Shown here piece by piece: positions 31,396-44,100 of a stretch of DNA of 64,000 bases; position 1 is the stretch's first letter, and each line of letters begins with the position of its first letter. This DNA comes from Gyrodactylus bullatarudis (taxonomy: Eukaryota > Platyhelminthes > Monogenea > Gyrodactylidea > Gyrodactylidae). The stretch spans positions 1 to 64,000 of the forward strand of contig SSNU01000222.1 in NCBI GenBank assembly GCA_012064415.1, read 5' to 3'. Made by a program: the position numbers and the translations under genes. Below the pieces are notes generated by a model that did not search any database, was not told the origin of the DNA, and saw nothing but the letters and a program-made list of their open reading frames with translations.

Positions 31396-32017
31396 TCCTT
31401 TCGATACTATAGCTAGACGAAAAAAGTTTCAGTCTTAATTCTCTCACAGAATTACCTAAAATTACACTAGGACAAAATTTTATGAAAATTTTTTCTTACA
31501 CATAATTTCATCAGGGTCTGATTTATATTGAAATTCCAATCTACTGGTGAGTATTTTAGAGTGTAACTTTGCCGATGAAGGAATTTATTTGAAAGTTAAT
31601 TGCTTCAAAGACTCAATCAATGTCAAAAATAATATCTTTTAAATTTCATTCGATCTTATTACAAAATAACCTAGATATTGAAGATCTAAGGTGAAAATGA
31701 GGTTGAAAATTGCCCCATTTTCACGAGACTCTTGATGTAACTGTCCATTGATTTCATGCATAAAAATTATACCTTGTTTTGGATTAACTATTTAGCTTCT
31801 ACGTAAACATTGATAAGTTTAATGATTTCGACCAAGAAGAATCATGAATTAAGGAATTCTACTTCCTTCCGAAAAAGTTCAAATATCTATGACATTCTTA
31901 TGCCTGGCTAGCAAAAATATACCATGATAGAAATCTTAAATAGTTTGTGATATACTATCAAAAAATAATCATGAAAAAATGTTTCAAAATCATATATGAC
32001 CTCTGGTATCGAAAGGG
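31396..32017. mobile_element. piggyBac-type MITE of a second family (622 bp)
   Basis: TTAA flanks both ends (31392-31395 and 32018-32021). The termini are inverted repeats that match at 12 of 14 positions: TCCTTTCGATACTA at the left and, in inverse, CCCTTTCGATACCA at the right. The ends resemble those of the 215-bp MITE family, but the interior differs. No transposase is encoded. It sits at the edge of the possible last RasGEF exon. Confidence 0.65.
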
Positions 32018-32021
32018 TTAA

Positions 32022-32146
32022 TCCTTTGACTTTTCTCTGAATTTCAAACAGATATCTTTTTGTAGATAGGATATCTTTTTCTATCTTATCGGCCTGATTC
32101 TTGATTGATGGATCTTTGATCAAGATTCTTTGAAAGTAATAGAATT
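32022..32146 (-). other. Possible last RasGEF exon running into a MITE
   Basis: The open frame FQRILIKDPSIKNQADKIEK ... EIQRKVKG fits the phase-1 donor of the exon at 34827-34881 if the acceptor after ACAAGAAAAG is used. An earlier AG, four bases upstream, would give a quick stop instead. The frame continues into the piggyBac-type MITE at 31396-32017, where it meets a stop after about 37 more codons. Whether this exon is transcribed is unknown. Confidence 0.3.
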
Positions 32147-35100
32147 CTTTTCTTGTATATTAAAAAAATAACAGAAGAACTACACTTTGATAAATTTAGA
32201 CGACAATAATGAAAGGTGTGATCGTTGTGTTAAAACTAGGGGAAAGTTTCTACTAAGTGTTAGGAATGTCAAAGAATAAAGCGACCAAAAAAGAGAAATT
32301 AAAAGTTTCCTTTCTTGTTCATTTCTATGTGATTTATAAAAACTAAAAGTTAAATTCAATTGGGCTGTGTGACTGGCTGACTCGGTATACGTACAACTTA
32401 CGTGGATGTAAATCAGAATGTGATAGGCAAAGAGAAAACTCTATATACACAGAATCGATTCGTTTAAAAGAGACATTTATGTCCAGAAAAACTGGGCTTA
32501 AATGTACTTTAGAAATGGTAGATGAATTCGGCTAGATTTAAAAAAAAAGTTTTATCATTAAAACTAGGAAGTTTATTTTGAAGTTTTATCCAAGCGAAAA
32601 AAATTAATTATATCAGCAAATGCAGAAATTTCGGTATTTGGATTAAGATTTTAATCTGTCCTCTTTTAATTTTCGGGGAAAAAATAAACCATTCAACGGC
32701 TACAAGATGTCTGGCTAAATCGTAGAGGGAATTTTTTTGAAAAGCTTTTTTTTGATCTTAAACTTGGTAATGCAGGGAGCTAGCTGACTACTCAAAGAAT
32801 AAGATTCTTTTTCCGGAATTCAAATGTCAATTAGTCCAGGAAACATATTTCATACTTTAACCCTTTCGGTGCCGAGACTATTTCACAATTTTTCTAAAAA
32901 CCAAAATTTAGCTATGAAGATACCAAGTTATTTGGCCAAAAATATTACTAATGCAAGTTCACACTGTGGGCTTCAATTTAAACTTTAATTGATCCAGAAA
33001 CCTATCAAACTGGTAGAGTTATGAAGGTTCAAAAAATTGAAAAATGGACATATATGTCCATCGACACTGAAAGGGTTAAATTCCATTCGTCAAGACTATC
33101 AGACACATAAACTCAAGATAATTATTCACATAAGGCTAGTTAATATAAAATTATGGCATATTTCAAATCTCGAGTTAGCGTCAAAGTTGAATTTTATGAT
33201 CACGATTAGTCAAAGAAATCAAATTTGCTGAATTTGATTTTGCGAACTTTGATTTCCTGATCATTTTTACTGCTTGAAAATCAGTGAAATTTAGATGATT
33301 TCTGATCCCTGAAAAATCACGAGTTTTTCAAAAATTTAATGGTGATAAACAGTTTCCTCGTCTATTTTTTATCCATTCTCTCACTTTGAAGACAACAAAA
33401 ATGTTTAGCTCACAATTCAAAAAGTATCAATTTTGCGTTAAATCAAGATTTGAAAATTGATATATTGATCAAATTCGATTTCTTGATGAAAAGATCATCA
33501 ATTCCCATCTTCATATTAACTAGGTTTAGATTATTTAGTATCAATAACTCTCGTTACTCGATCCTAACAAGGACTACCACCATAGTCAGATTGAAGCACC
33601 AGATCAATCTCAACTCTTTCAGGCACCAATCCACAAAACAAATTGCCAACTTCCTTTTCGGAAAAATCCCAGATGACCACACTCTTTTTAAAAACGACTA
33701 TTTATTTTTTTCCTTCGATATAAATTAAATGAAACTTTCTTTCTATTACAAATAGTAATGATTTAGTAATGTCAAAAATGGATCAAAGAATCAGGATTAA
33801 CAAACGAAAAATAAAGGTCCAGGAATCCAATAACATGAGAGTGTTTAAAAAGATCTTCTCTTTACTGACTCAATATTCAAATTATTAAAAACTTCTTGTT
33901 GTTCTAACAGTAGATAAACTTTATGCCCATTTATAGATGAAATTGCTTACTTTTTTCTTCATCATTGTTGTAATTCTCATTCGTTTTTCTAATCTGGCAA
34001 TTTGTATTGAGTTGGAAAGAAGTTTTCTGAGAGTCCTTATTCTGTTTCCGATAAAAGCATTCTCGGTCAAAGTCTGGGGAATGATTTATGATCATGTGTG
34101 TGGTAGTTGGCTGGCGAAGATCCCTGAGATTGGGAACTTTAGTATTTGAGAATCTAAATTATAAAATTATAACTTAGTTCTGTAATAGTTTAACGATGGA
34201 ACTCATTCAGCGATGAGTTTATTTCGCTTAATCTTGAAACTTTGGATTATTTAAGCGCATTTACTCTTATTCTTTTTGATCTTCTATTGATTCATATCTT
34301 CTATCCATTCATAGACAGTGTTCGAACCGAAAAAGTGCCCAAACTAACAATTATTCAACTTTTGATTCATTTTAAAATTTATATTACAGACTCTGTACTA
34401 CAGAGGTTATTAAGAATGATAAAATAAAATTTAAAATAGACTTACAAACTTTTAGCGTAAAATAGAAAAACTAATTATAAAAAGGTAGGCAAGAATATGA
34501 AAAAATGTTCAAAAAACCACTAAAATGAAAATATTACAAGGCTTTGTTCCTTGAAAGGAATTTTTCCTTTGGCTCTCTTTGGGGTATCTTTACACACTAT
34601 CTGTATTTGACACATGGTTAGTCTAAACTTATGAGAACCAATGTTGTTTCCAAGAGACTCAAAACAACTTTACTCTTAACAAATGTGAACTCTGACTCAT
34701 TTAGTATTAATCAGTGATAATAATTTATAACCAGTGTGTTTACATTTGTATTACACAATGAAAATTTGCTTGTAAATAAATCTTTAAAAAAAAATTCTTG
34801 TATTTATGAGATATATTCGAGCATACCTGGAGTCATCACTACAACATCCAATTTGAACTTTGTTATTGTAGAGGCTGGGTGCTGAAATAAAAAATGAATT
34901 GTTATTAGCAGTCCCTAATTTTTGAGGATCAACAGAGTACATTCACAAAATAAAGAATCGACATAATTTGAGTAACGAATACAGCACATCAGTCATAAGT
35001 AGGGCCTCAAAAAAGGTCTATTTTTACTCTAGACAAAGAACTGGCTGAGTTTTAATGATCTGAAGAAAAAATCTGCTTATCTAATCCTATTTAAAAGATA

Positions 35101-38100
35101 GCTGGTACTATTTCTGTACTAAATTGTTGCACTTTATTGTACTATTTTTCAAATTTAATCTCAGAATATAGTATTCCTTAACTAGCTACCAACCACAATT
35201 TTCGATGAATTGATAACTATATTCCTGATATCAAGCTTTCATCATGTAAGAAAATAGCATCTAGATCGTAGCTATATGTATGTATTTTGTAAAATATGCA
35301 CAAGACCAGTTGAAGGGTAATTTTCTATCATGGAAAAAAATTTGAATAAAAATCAGAAATTTTATTGACACAAGATTGACTAAAAATTCTGCAACAATTT
35401 ACGGTAGAGGAGTACTCAAAATCTCTTAAATTTTCTTGAAGGTACTTTTTTCTACTTATTTTTCAGTTTATGAGATACAATTTTTTTGGTATTGTTCTTG
35501 AGGCCCTAGTCATGAGTTATGACTACTTTTTTATTCTTCAAAACTAAGAAGGTACCAATAGATCACTATTTTTCTTTGAACTTATATATATATTTCTAAA
35601 ATTGTAAGGCATCAATATTTCTGGGTACTTTGATCTTAGAAAGATCTTGGACAGATTTGTATTTTGCTTGGGAACTGAGCCATCATGCTTAAATAATTTT
35701 TTGAAGATTCGATTTAGCGTTCTAGAGAAATTTTTCAGTAGAAAAACTTCAAAGTCTTAGGTCATCTCCCTAGTAGTCTTTGTCTTGCATTGTCTGATAA
35801 TCATAATTTCAAATCTCTCAAGCCTTTTCTATACAATGGCCGAGAACGGATTTAATCTCTTTCTCAAATATAAATACCAAGAATTCTTAGCTCATGGGAT
35901 CAGAAAACTCTAATTTCTTATATTGGGAAGCTGTTTTCACTGAAATTCTCTGTCATGACCAAAAATAAACAACTTTTTTGATATTCAGGCCTATAAACTC
36001 GAGTAAAAAGAGACAACAAGAACCCCTTATGTTAGTTCTATTTAATTTTTCATTTATAATGGATATCAATGATATTACACGTAGCCTGACGAAAAGAATG
36101 TGATACATTTGAATTGAAGCTGTATTATTTAAATTAAATTGTAAGAACCTATTTGGATATGTACCCCAGTGGGGAATATGCTCGAAATAAAAGACCCTTA
36201 TCTGTGAAAAGCTTTTTTACTTATGAAAGCCCATCAGGAATCAATCAGTTTTTCTTACAAAAATATGGATTTTCTTTCCATATTTGATTTTATTTGATTA
36301 ATTGATTAATTTGAGATGATAATTAGGAATCAATAATATAATTTTAGAAACAAACATCAAATAAATTTTTTTCAAGAGTATTTTTCGAATGAAGAATCTA
36401 TTAATTTATTTATTGGTATGAAATGTTAAGTGAACCCTACAAAGTGAATGAATGAGCCAAATTCCAAATTGTTACATGAGAAAATTGATAAATCATAAAA
36501 GGTTTTCTATTAAAAGACTCCAAAAGTTGACTCATGATCATAAGTCACATGTTTTTTTTCTTTAATAATTCTACATTTTTACAAATATTCTTGATAAATA
36601 AGTCTAAAAGTGAAAGATTACATATCCGATTGTGGAGTAAGCTACAAACCCCATTGAGAAGCAATTTAAAATGGGTGAATAACTTGTTCGAAAAACATGG
36701 AAAATTGTTTAATAATCAATTCGTAATTAAAGTTAATTGGTATGAAGTTGGGAATCTAAAATTCTAAAAAATTTATTTATTTTTTTCATCGAGAATTCGA
36801 ATTTGTTCAAGATATTTTGGAAACCAGATCATGTTGACTTTTTTTACCAATACCGAAGAAATAAATATGATATTTTAAAAAGTTCCTCAGATCCTTCCGT
36901 TTGAAAAATTTATATTCTAATTCTGAACTAGCCCATCAAATGAGTCCTGCTATGCGATAAAAGGAGTTAAAAAGTTACGAATAATAATCAAAGGAAAACA
37001 TTGCTTTAGAATTTACAAAAATCTTTTGAGAAGAAAAGATTGTTTGAATCAATTTTCCTTCACGAAAGAAAAGTCTTCAATGTACAGTTAGGAGTGTCAA
37101 GTTTCATATAAAAGAGCATCTATTGGTCATATATTTTGTAATAAGTCACATCTTTAGGTCATATTTACTATTAATGTACTTTTGATTACGTCATACAGCG
37201 TGATTTATTCTAAACTCTTCAAACCATTCTAAAAATTGCAATTTACCAATATTTTTCACGACACGCCAAAAATAAGTGAGTTTTTCAGGTCGTATTTTGG
37301 ATGCTCAAGTCATTTTAGAAAAAAACCTATTCAAAATTTAAAAAAATGAAACAATTTCGTAATATTTGTGATAAATTAAAGGATATTCGGTAAATGGCCA
37401 ATGAAAAAAAATAAGACAACATCGTGAGAAAGTCATAGAACTATAAAGAAAATACCTTGAGCGATGATTGGGCTGAACACTTAAAAAATAGTTTTTTATA
37501 ATAAGAGTAGTCTTCCAGGGTCTAGGGTGTTCGAATTAATAGAAAAATCAAAACTTGATTTGCTTGCTTCCAGCTTAATTTTCATCCTAGTTTTTCATTT
37601 TCAACATTAACTTCTGAAACATTGAATTAGAATAAGCATATAATACATAGCAAGATCTAGTCAGGAGGCCTATACAATAATTTTTGATCAAATTTATCAT
37701 AAGAAGTGGCCACGTACGATGTAAGAACTTTCAATAAAACATCTAGTGGAATCTTGTGGATTTTTCAGGTTATGTAATGTGTGTGTCTTTTCCTGACTGT
37801 GATTATTATTATAATCAATGACGCATAGAGTTATTTTTCGTGGATATTTGTGAATGATTGTAAACAAAAATCTGATAGGGGGAAACGATCAAAAAACAAA
37901 AATAAGACGAATGAGCATTCTATTATGAGGAGTAACCGTTTACTTACATATTGTCCTGTGAGTACCTTGAATATTTTTTGGCAATTTTGAATAAAATTAA
38001 TATTTTTAAGATGGAACCATGAAGATTAGAATTGACTATTCTTACAAAAATCTCATTATTTTTCTCAGGAACAGAAATATTTTTAAAAATACGCCAATAA

Positions 38101-41100
38101 TTTGTTGAAAGAAAACAAGTTGGAAAAAATTCAATCTGAAAAAAGATAATAGAGGTTCAAACTAGCATTTTTCGGGTCTAAAACTTGTTATATAGTTATA
38201 GCTCTTTACTTTCTCCTTACTGAGCCCCTTTTGACATCCTAAATTAGTATAAACTTTGAGAATAGGAATTATTAACAGGACTCCTATTCAAGAGTTCGAA
38301 AAATTTATGCTAAAAACATTTGCGTAAATGAGAACATTCGGAATTCTGTATAACTTGGTAAGAAGCCTTTTGGGAAGAATGATGGACTAGATACATACAC
38401 TAGACAAGGTAAAGCTAATTTTCATAGTATTTTCAGACTTTTCTATTTCATTTTCTCCTCAAGATTGGTTTATAAAGAGAGATTAATTCTCTGTAAAAAG
38501 AACAAATTCTTTTAAGAATTTTATTGCTCAATACCGTAATTGAAAATTCATAAACTTTGAAGACAAATTGTGAAACTAATGTTTATCCAAGACTATTTTT
38601 TTCTTGGTACTTTGGTCATAGCTCTCTATAGATTCGTTTAAGTTCATTTGTTCCATGAAACTTGCATTACTTCTACCTACTCCTGGTGTATTTTTAATAA
38701 TTCAACGGTGCAACATAAATTAACCTTTTCTACTCATTAGTAGCCAACAAGGAATCTAACGAAATTGGCCTGAATACAGACTCTATAATATAGAGTTAGA
38801 GCAGTTAAATATCCAAACAATGATTGATTAAATGAAAATCTTTTAAGAATAGAATACATTTCACATGGTAAATCAATCCTATGAAGCAAAATGAAAGAAA
38901 AACCAGTGGAATTACTTTCAAATCAGGAACGTTTCATTTAGCAAATCAATAGAGCCCTTATCGACTAAATATTATGAAAATCAATAAAAGTGATTCTTTT
39001 TTCAAAATATTTGTATTTAAAGCATTGTCTCAAAGTTTTAAATCTTTGTTAAACCTGAGTAAGATATTAATACTATTTTTTAAGAAAATTACTCACGGTT
39101 ATAACTTCCAGATCTTTGGTGACCGCGACGGGTTTCCATTGAGCTGATAGTTGGCTTAAAGAATTGTAAAATCGAATGAAAAAGACTGACATTGAGATTA
39201 TAAATGTTCCAAAGGTCAACAATGATGACTCAGCATGAATATGAGAAATTGTGAGATTTGTAAAACTTACTGAACCAGTTTTACTAAAACCGTTCTCAAA
39301 TTCATTGAGCCTTCCATGACTACTCAGTGAGGGTTTACCATCCAGAGTGTTCCGTTGAATGTCCAACTTTCGACTAGCAACATTCATGGGAAGATTACAT
39401 AACTGATCTTGGACTGTCTTGAAAACTGGGAAATCTATGTATGAGATGAATATAAAATTCATTTAGTATTTAAATTTGTCTAGCGAAATAACAATTTTTA
39501 AAATTTTGGCAGTATGCTCATCGGATCGAAATATTAGGTTATGCGATAAGTAATGGGACTGATTCCAAAAACTGATTTTATTGAAAAAATAAATGAGATC
39601 GATCAATTTGATATCAGAGAAAATAGTTTCCTGATGAATAAAGACATAGCAAGCAAAGCAATTCATCAAATTAAGAGTTGAGAAAGGGGATTAAATCCAT
39701 TTTCTATCACCTCTTTTGATTTGGAATTTTTGACCTTGAGAAAAGGTTCTAGAGATTTGAATTGGGGATTATCAGAGGGCGCAAGATAAAGACTATTAGG
39801 GAAATGACCTCTTTTCCAAAATGGGATTTTGTGTTGTCCTGAAGAGAAATGAGTCAACAGAATCTCGGATATTTTTATCCAAGACGAAATCAAACCCGAA
39901 TACTCTAGAACGCTTAATTGAATCTTTAAAAAAGGATTTTTGCATTTGAAAGTTCTCTTATGGCCCAGTTCCCAAGCAATACGCCTATCTGGCAATCTTC
40001 CGAAAACCTTTCAATCAAAATACTCAAAAATATTGATGCTTTTCAATTCTAGAAATATCTTATGAGTTCAAACAAATAGAGTGATTAATTATCTTTCTAA
40101 TGGTACCAAATTTGTTCGAATTCATACTAGTTTTGGAGGATAAATGTTTGTTCAAGTTGGAGTCCCATCACTTATCGCACAACCTAATAAAAAGATTTTG
40201 AAAATCTGAAATTTTTTAGCCTGTAGATTTCGAATTTTTGTTTTATCGAATTCTACACAGGAACGTCTTATTTGGTAATGGATTAGCCCATGTCGCTGAA
40301 TGTTACAGCTTACTTATGGATCCCACCGAGACTGGTACGAGAGAAACTCACAAAGAATTCAGATTATTTAATAATCTAAGTATACATATATGGTAGACAT
40401 ATACGCGTCAGTATGCCACAACCTGGGATTTGAACCTATTTCTAACATATACTTAGATTATTTCTAAATGCTTTGTGAGTTTCTTTCGTACCAGTCTCGG
40501 TAGGATCCATTAGTAAGCTGTAACATTCAGCGACATGGGCTAATCCATTACCAGATTAGACGTTCCTGTGGGATATATTTCCTAAGCACCTAGAACGAAA
40601 TATTTCTGGTCAACCTTTGTAAGTATAGGTGCTGCACTATTCAAAAATTTTAATCTTAAATGATGTTTTCACAGTTGTTTATTTTGAAATTAGAAAAAAG
40701 AAGTATTCCGATTAATTTGGAAAAAGGGATTGAATTCTAAAAGTAAATTTAATCATTCAAAAAATTACAATAAAGAACAAACTTAGATCTAAGCGATACT
40801 TGAATATCTCTTCGATTATGTTTTCAATTCTCTCCTCACGACTGGCAAAATTCTTGATTCCATTTCCAAATGACGTGTGAGAGTAATCTGTAAAATTTAT
40901 AACATGAAAAGCTCATAATTATCATAGTGAAAGTCATAGATGAGCAAAATTTCCAAGTCATTCATTTGCCACAATTAAGAGAGACCAAGCGATTAATATC
41001 TCAAAGTATTAAAGCTAATTGATGTGAATCTATGTTTTTTACGAAAACCTCGAGAATTCGAATATGTTAAAGATTTTTTGGAATGTTTCCCACTTTTAGG

Positions 41101-44100
41101 ATTTGAAGAAAAATATTCTTTTAATAAAAAATTTGGAAATTTTTCAAATTTCGTTTTTGCGTCAAAATCCCATTTTTCTAACTTTGAACCGAAAATTTTT
41201 ACTGACAGATTAATCAAAAGTTGATTTTCAGGATCACAATAAGACAAGAAAACTGAATATGCTGAATCTGTTCTAATGCATTACTTCGTCATCGTTTGGG
41301 ATTCGAATTTCGATTTTTCGATCATTTTCACTACTTTTCTTATTGTGATCTTGAAAATCAACTTTTGATCAGTCTGTCACTTTGTAATCAATAAAAATTT
41401 TCGGTTCAAATCCTAAAAGTCCCAAGAAGTCTAGTAAAAATATGAGAAATAAGTATAAAAATATGATTTTGGAACTAAACGAGTTTGTTAATGGTAATAA
41501 GACAAATATAAATATTGGAAATCGTTGGCTAGAATTGTTTGATTAAAGTTGAGAAGAAATCTGATTGGTTTAATGTTTTGATTGGGCACACAGGTAGCAG
41601 GCGACCAACGTTAACACCAAACAGGTCCCTGAAGAACTACTTGGTTTAAAATTAATATTAGTTAAAAGTTCAATAGTTCTCTATCTCGGTGATTATAAGC
41701 CTCATATGACCTTTGTATAATATAAATTCAGAATTCATTTGGGTCTGTGATCCATGATAAGTTTGGTAAATATCCTAAATTCTCATTATTTATTATTAAG
41801 GAATGAGAAAATATTTTTAGAGAGCAGAGATTATTTCTATTCCAAATCAAAAAATACCTCTTGCAAATTCCATCACACACCATGAAGTCACATGAGACAT
41901 TGATCAAAGTAATACAATTTTTCGAAAGAATTAATCATGGATCATATGAGGCGTAAAAATATTTTTTTATCTTACAGGAATTTAGACAACAATTGTAAAA
42001 GGCCATTAGTACATTTCATAAAGCATCATCAGGGACAATAATTTAATAATGATACAAGGTAAGAATTCAAAAAAGATAATAATTTTCAAATTATGAAAGA
42101 AATAGTAAAAGTCAGAGAATATAAGAATATAATAAAACACCAAAACTCCCCAATCAATAGCAACAGTGGAGAGAAAAATGAAAAAGCTAACATATACCAA
42201 GGTTATAAGAATAATTCTTTCGAACACATAAGTTTGGTAAATAGTCCTGGTAGACAATAACAAGATTTATCTTTGAGGAATGGTTTAACAGATAGGGTTT
42301 CTTCAAAATACCTAGTGATAGCAAAAAATAGGTTGAAATTGGTTGGGATAAATCTTTTTCATCCTTGAACCAAATTAGTTTTTCAAAGATGTAACTTAGT
42401 TAAAGATGCAAATTTTTAACCCTAATATTTTTTCTATTATGTCAGAAGATATAATCTCGAAGTTATATACAGTCATTAGAACATCGTGAATGGCTATCTG
42501 TGCTGAATACCTTAAGAACCACCTCAAAAGAACGTATCTCAAAAAACAGGTATTTTGTATTCATCCCTAATTTCACGTTAAGATTTTCTTGTGATTCAAG
42601 TCAATTAGAAATAAGGGGGTGTTCTTCAAATATGGTTCTATTTTTTTCATTAATTCTAGTTTTAGCAGACGAATTGTGTTCCGATTGTGTGTTGCAAAGC
42701 ATTAATGATTATTTGTGTTGTAGATAGGAAAGAATTGGTTTTAGTTCCAATCAGACAAGTAAATTAAATTAAGCAAACTTTGGATGAATCAGTCTATATA
42801 AGAGAATAGAATTTTAAAATTAAAAGAAAATCATTACTAAAAGAATGTACACCATAGTAAAGGAAAATTATCCGAGCTGAAAAAAACCGGATAGGCCAGG
42901 GTCAATGAAGAATCTTCATTGAAGATGTACGTTGCTTAGAATTTATTTAGAAGTTTTTTATCTTAAAAAACTTTTACCTAAGGACATTATAATAACCAGT
43001 TAGAGTTGTATTCTAATAACAAAAACTGATATAATTTGAGCGGTTGTGAATAGCTTGTCTAGGTCTGCAATGGGGAAAATGATGATCATCCTTTGCATTG
43101 AATATTATCGTTACAATCTCTGGTCGAAATATATTCATTCCTACTTTTTGTACTGGTTTCTAAGCTCTTGGGAATTAGTTTAATCGAAATCTAAAAATAT
43201 TCGTTTATAAATACATCCATGAATAATAAATCTGATTACAATACAGTAACTACTATTCGCTAATCATATTTTATGTAGCTGAAAAAATAGGCGTACCTCA
43301 TTCATTCTGTTTTCTCATACTTCAAGTATACGCTCACCTAACTGGCCGATATAACCTACGCTCAATTCTGATCAAATTCCCTCTTCCGCTGCGCACAAGA
43401 TTTCAGATTAACCCAGTTTACTCAGGGAGGAAGATTGTTCCTTTCTTTTACGTAATTCTGTTTTACAATATTTGAAAATAATTTGTTTGTCTGAGTTTTT
43501 CATTCGGTGAACCAATCAGATTTAATTAATTTGAAATCAAGGGAAAAAACAATTTTGAATATAGCTTAATAACTCCGAGACCAGGAATAACATGCATTAA
43601 CTCATACGATGCATCAGTGGAAAGATAGTCATTTTTTCACCAAATATCTCCTAAACTCAGAGTAGTTTTTTTTATAAATTGCATATTCGTTATTAGTAGA
43701 GCCTCAAAAAGTATTAAAATGCTTATTTTAACCAGATATTCCCTCTGTTATGAAAACCATTTTTAACTAATAATTTTTCTGCTATGTCATCAGGGTTCAA
43801 AGTTATAAAGTCTTAAAATGCATTGTTTTGAAGATAAGGTATCAAAATAATACTTTATAAAAGCATTTTATTTCATCCATATCAATGAACTCAATCCTCA
43901 TTTTTGAGGTAGAGAGATGATTTTCATTGTCTAGCAATTTGCTAAGCTCAAAAATAGCCTTGGAGATAGTAATTTGGATATTATCTCAATGTTTTAGATC
44001 AATTTCTACATTAATTTGTTTTTCAAATTTTTATTCTGTTTACTCATAAGTAGTTCATGTAAGATATTTGTTGTAAATTAGCGATAAAGTATTAAAATAA

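Noticed and set aside
33937..34149. 70-codon plus-strand frame with a signal-peptide-like start (MKLLTFFFIIVVILIRFSNL)
   Set aside because: AT-rich DNA often encodes hydrophobic starts. The rest has no recognised domain, and it lies antisense in a putative intron without other support.
40400..40480. Possible tRNA gene around the GGTTCAAATCC box on the minus strand
   Set aside because: No matching T-stem, anticodon arm or acceptor pairing could be drawn around the box.
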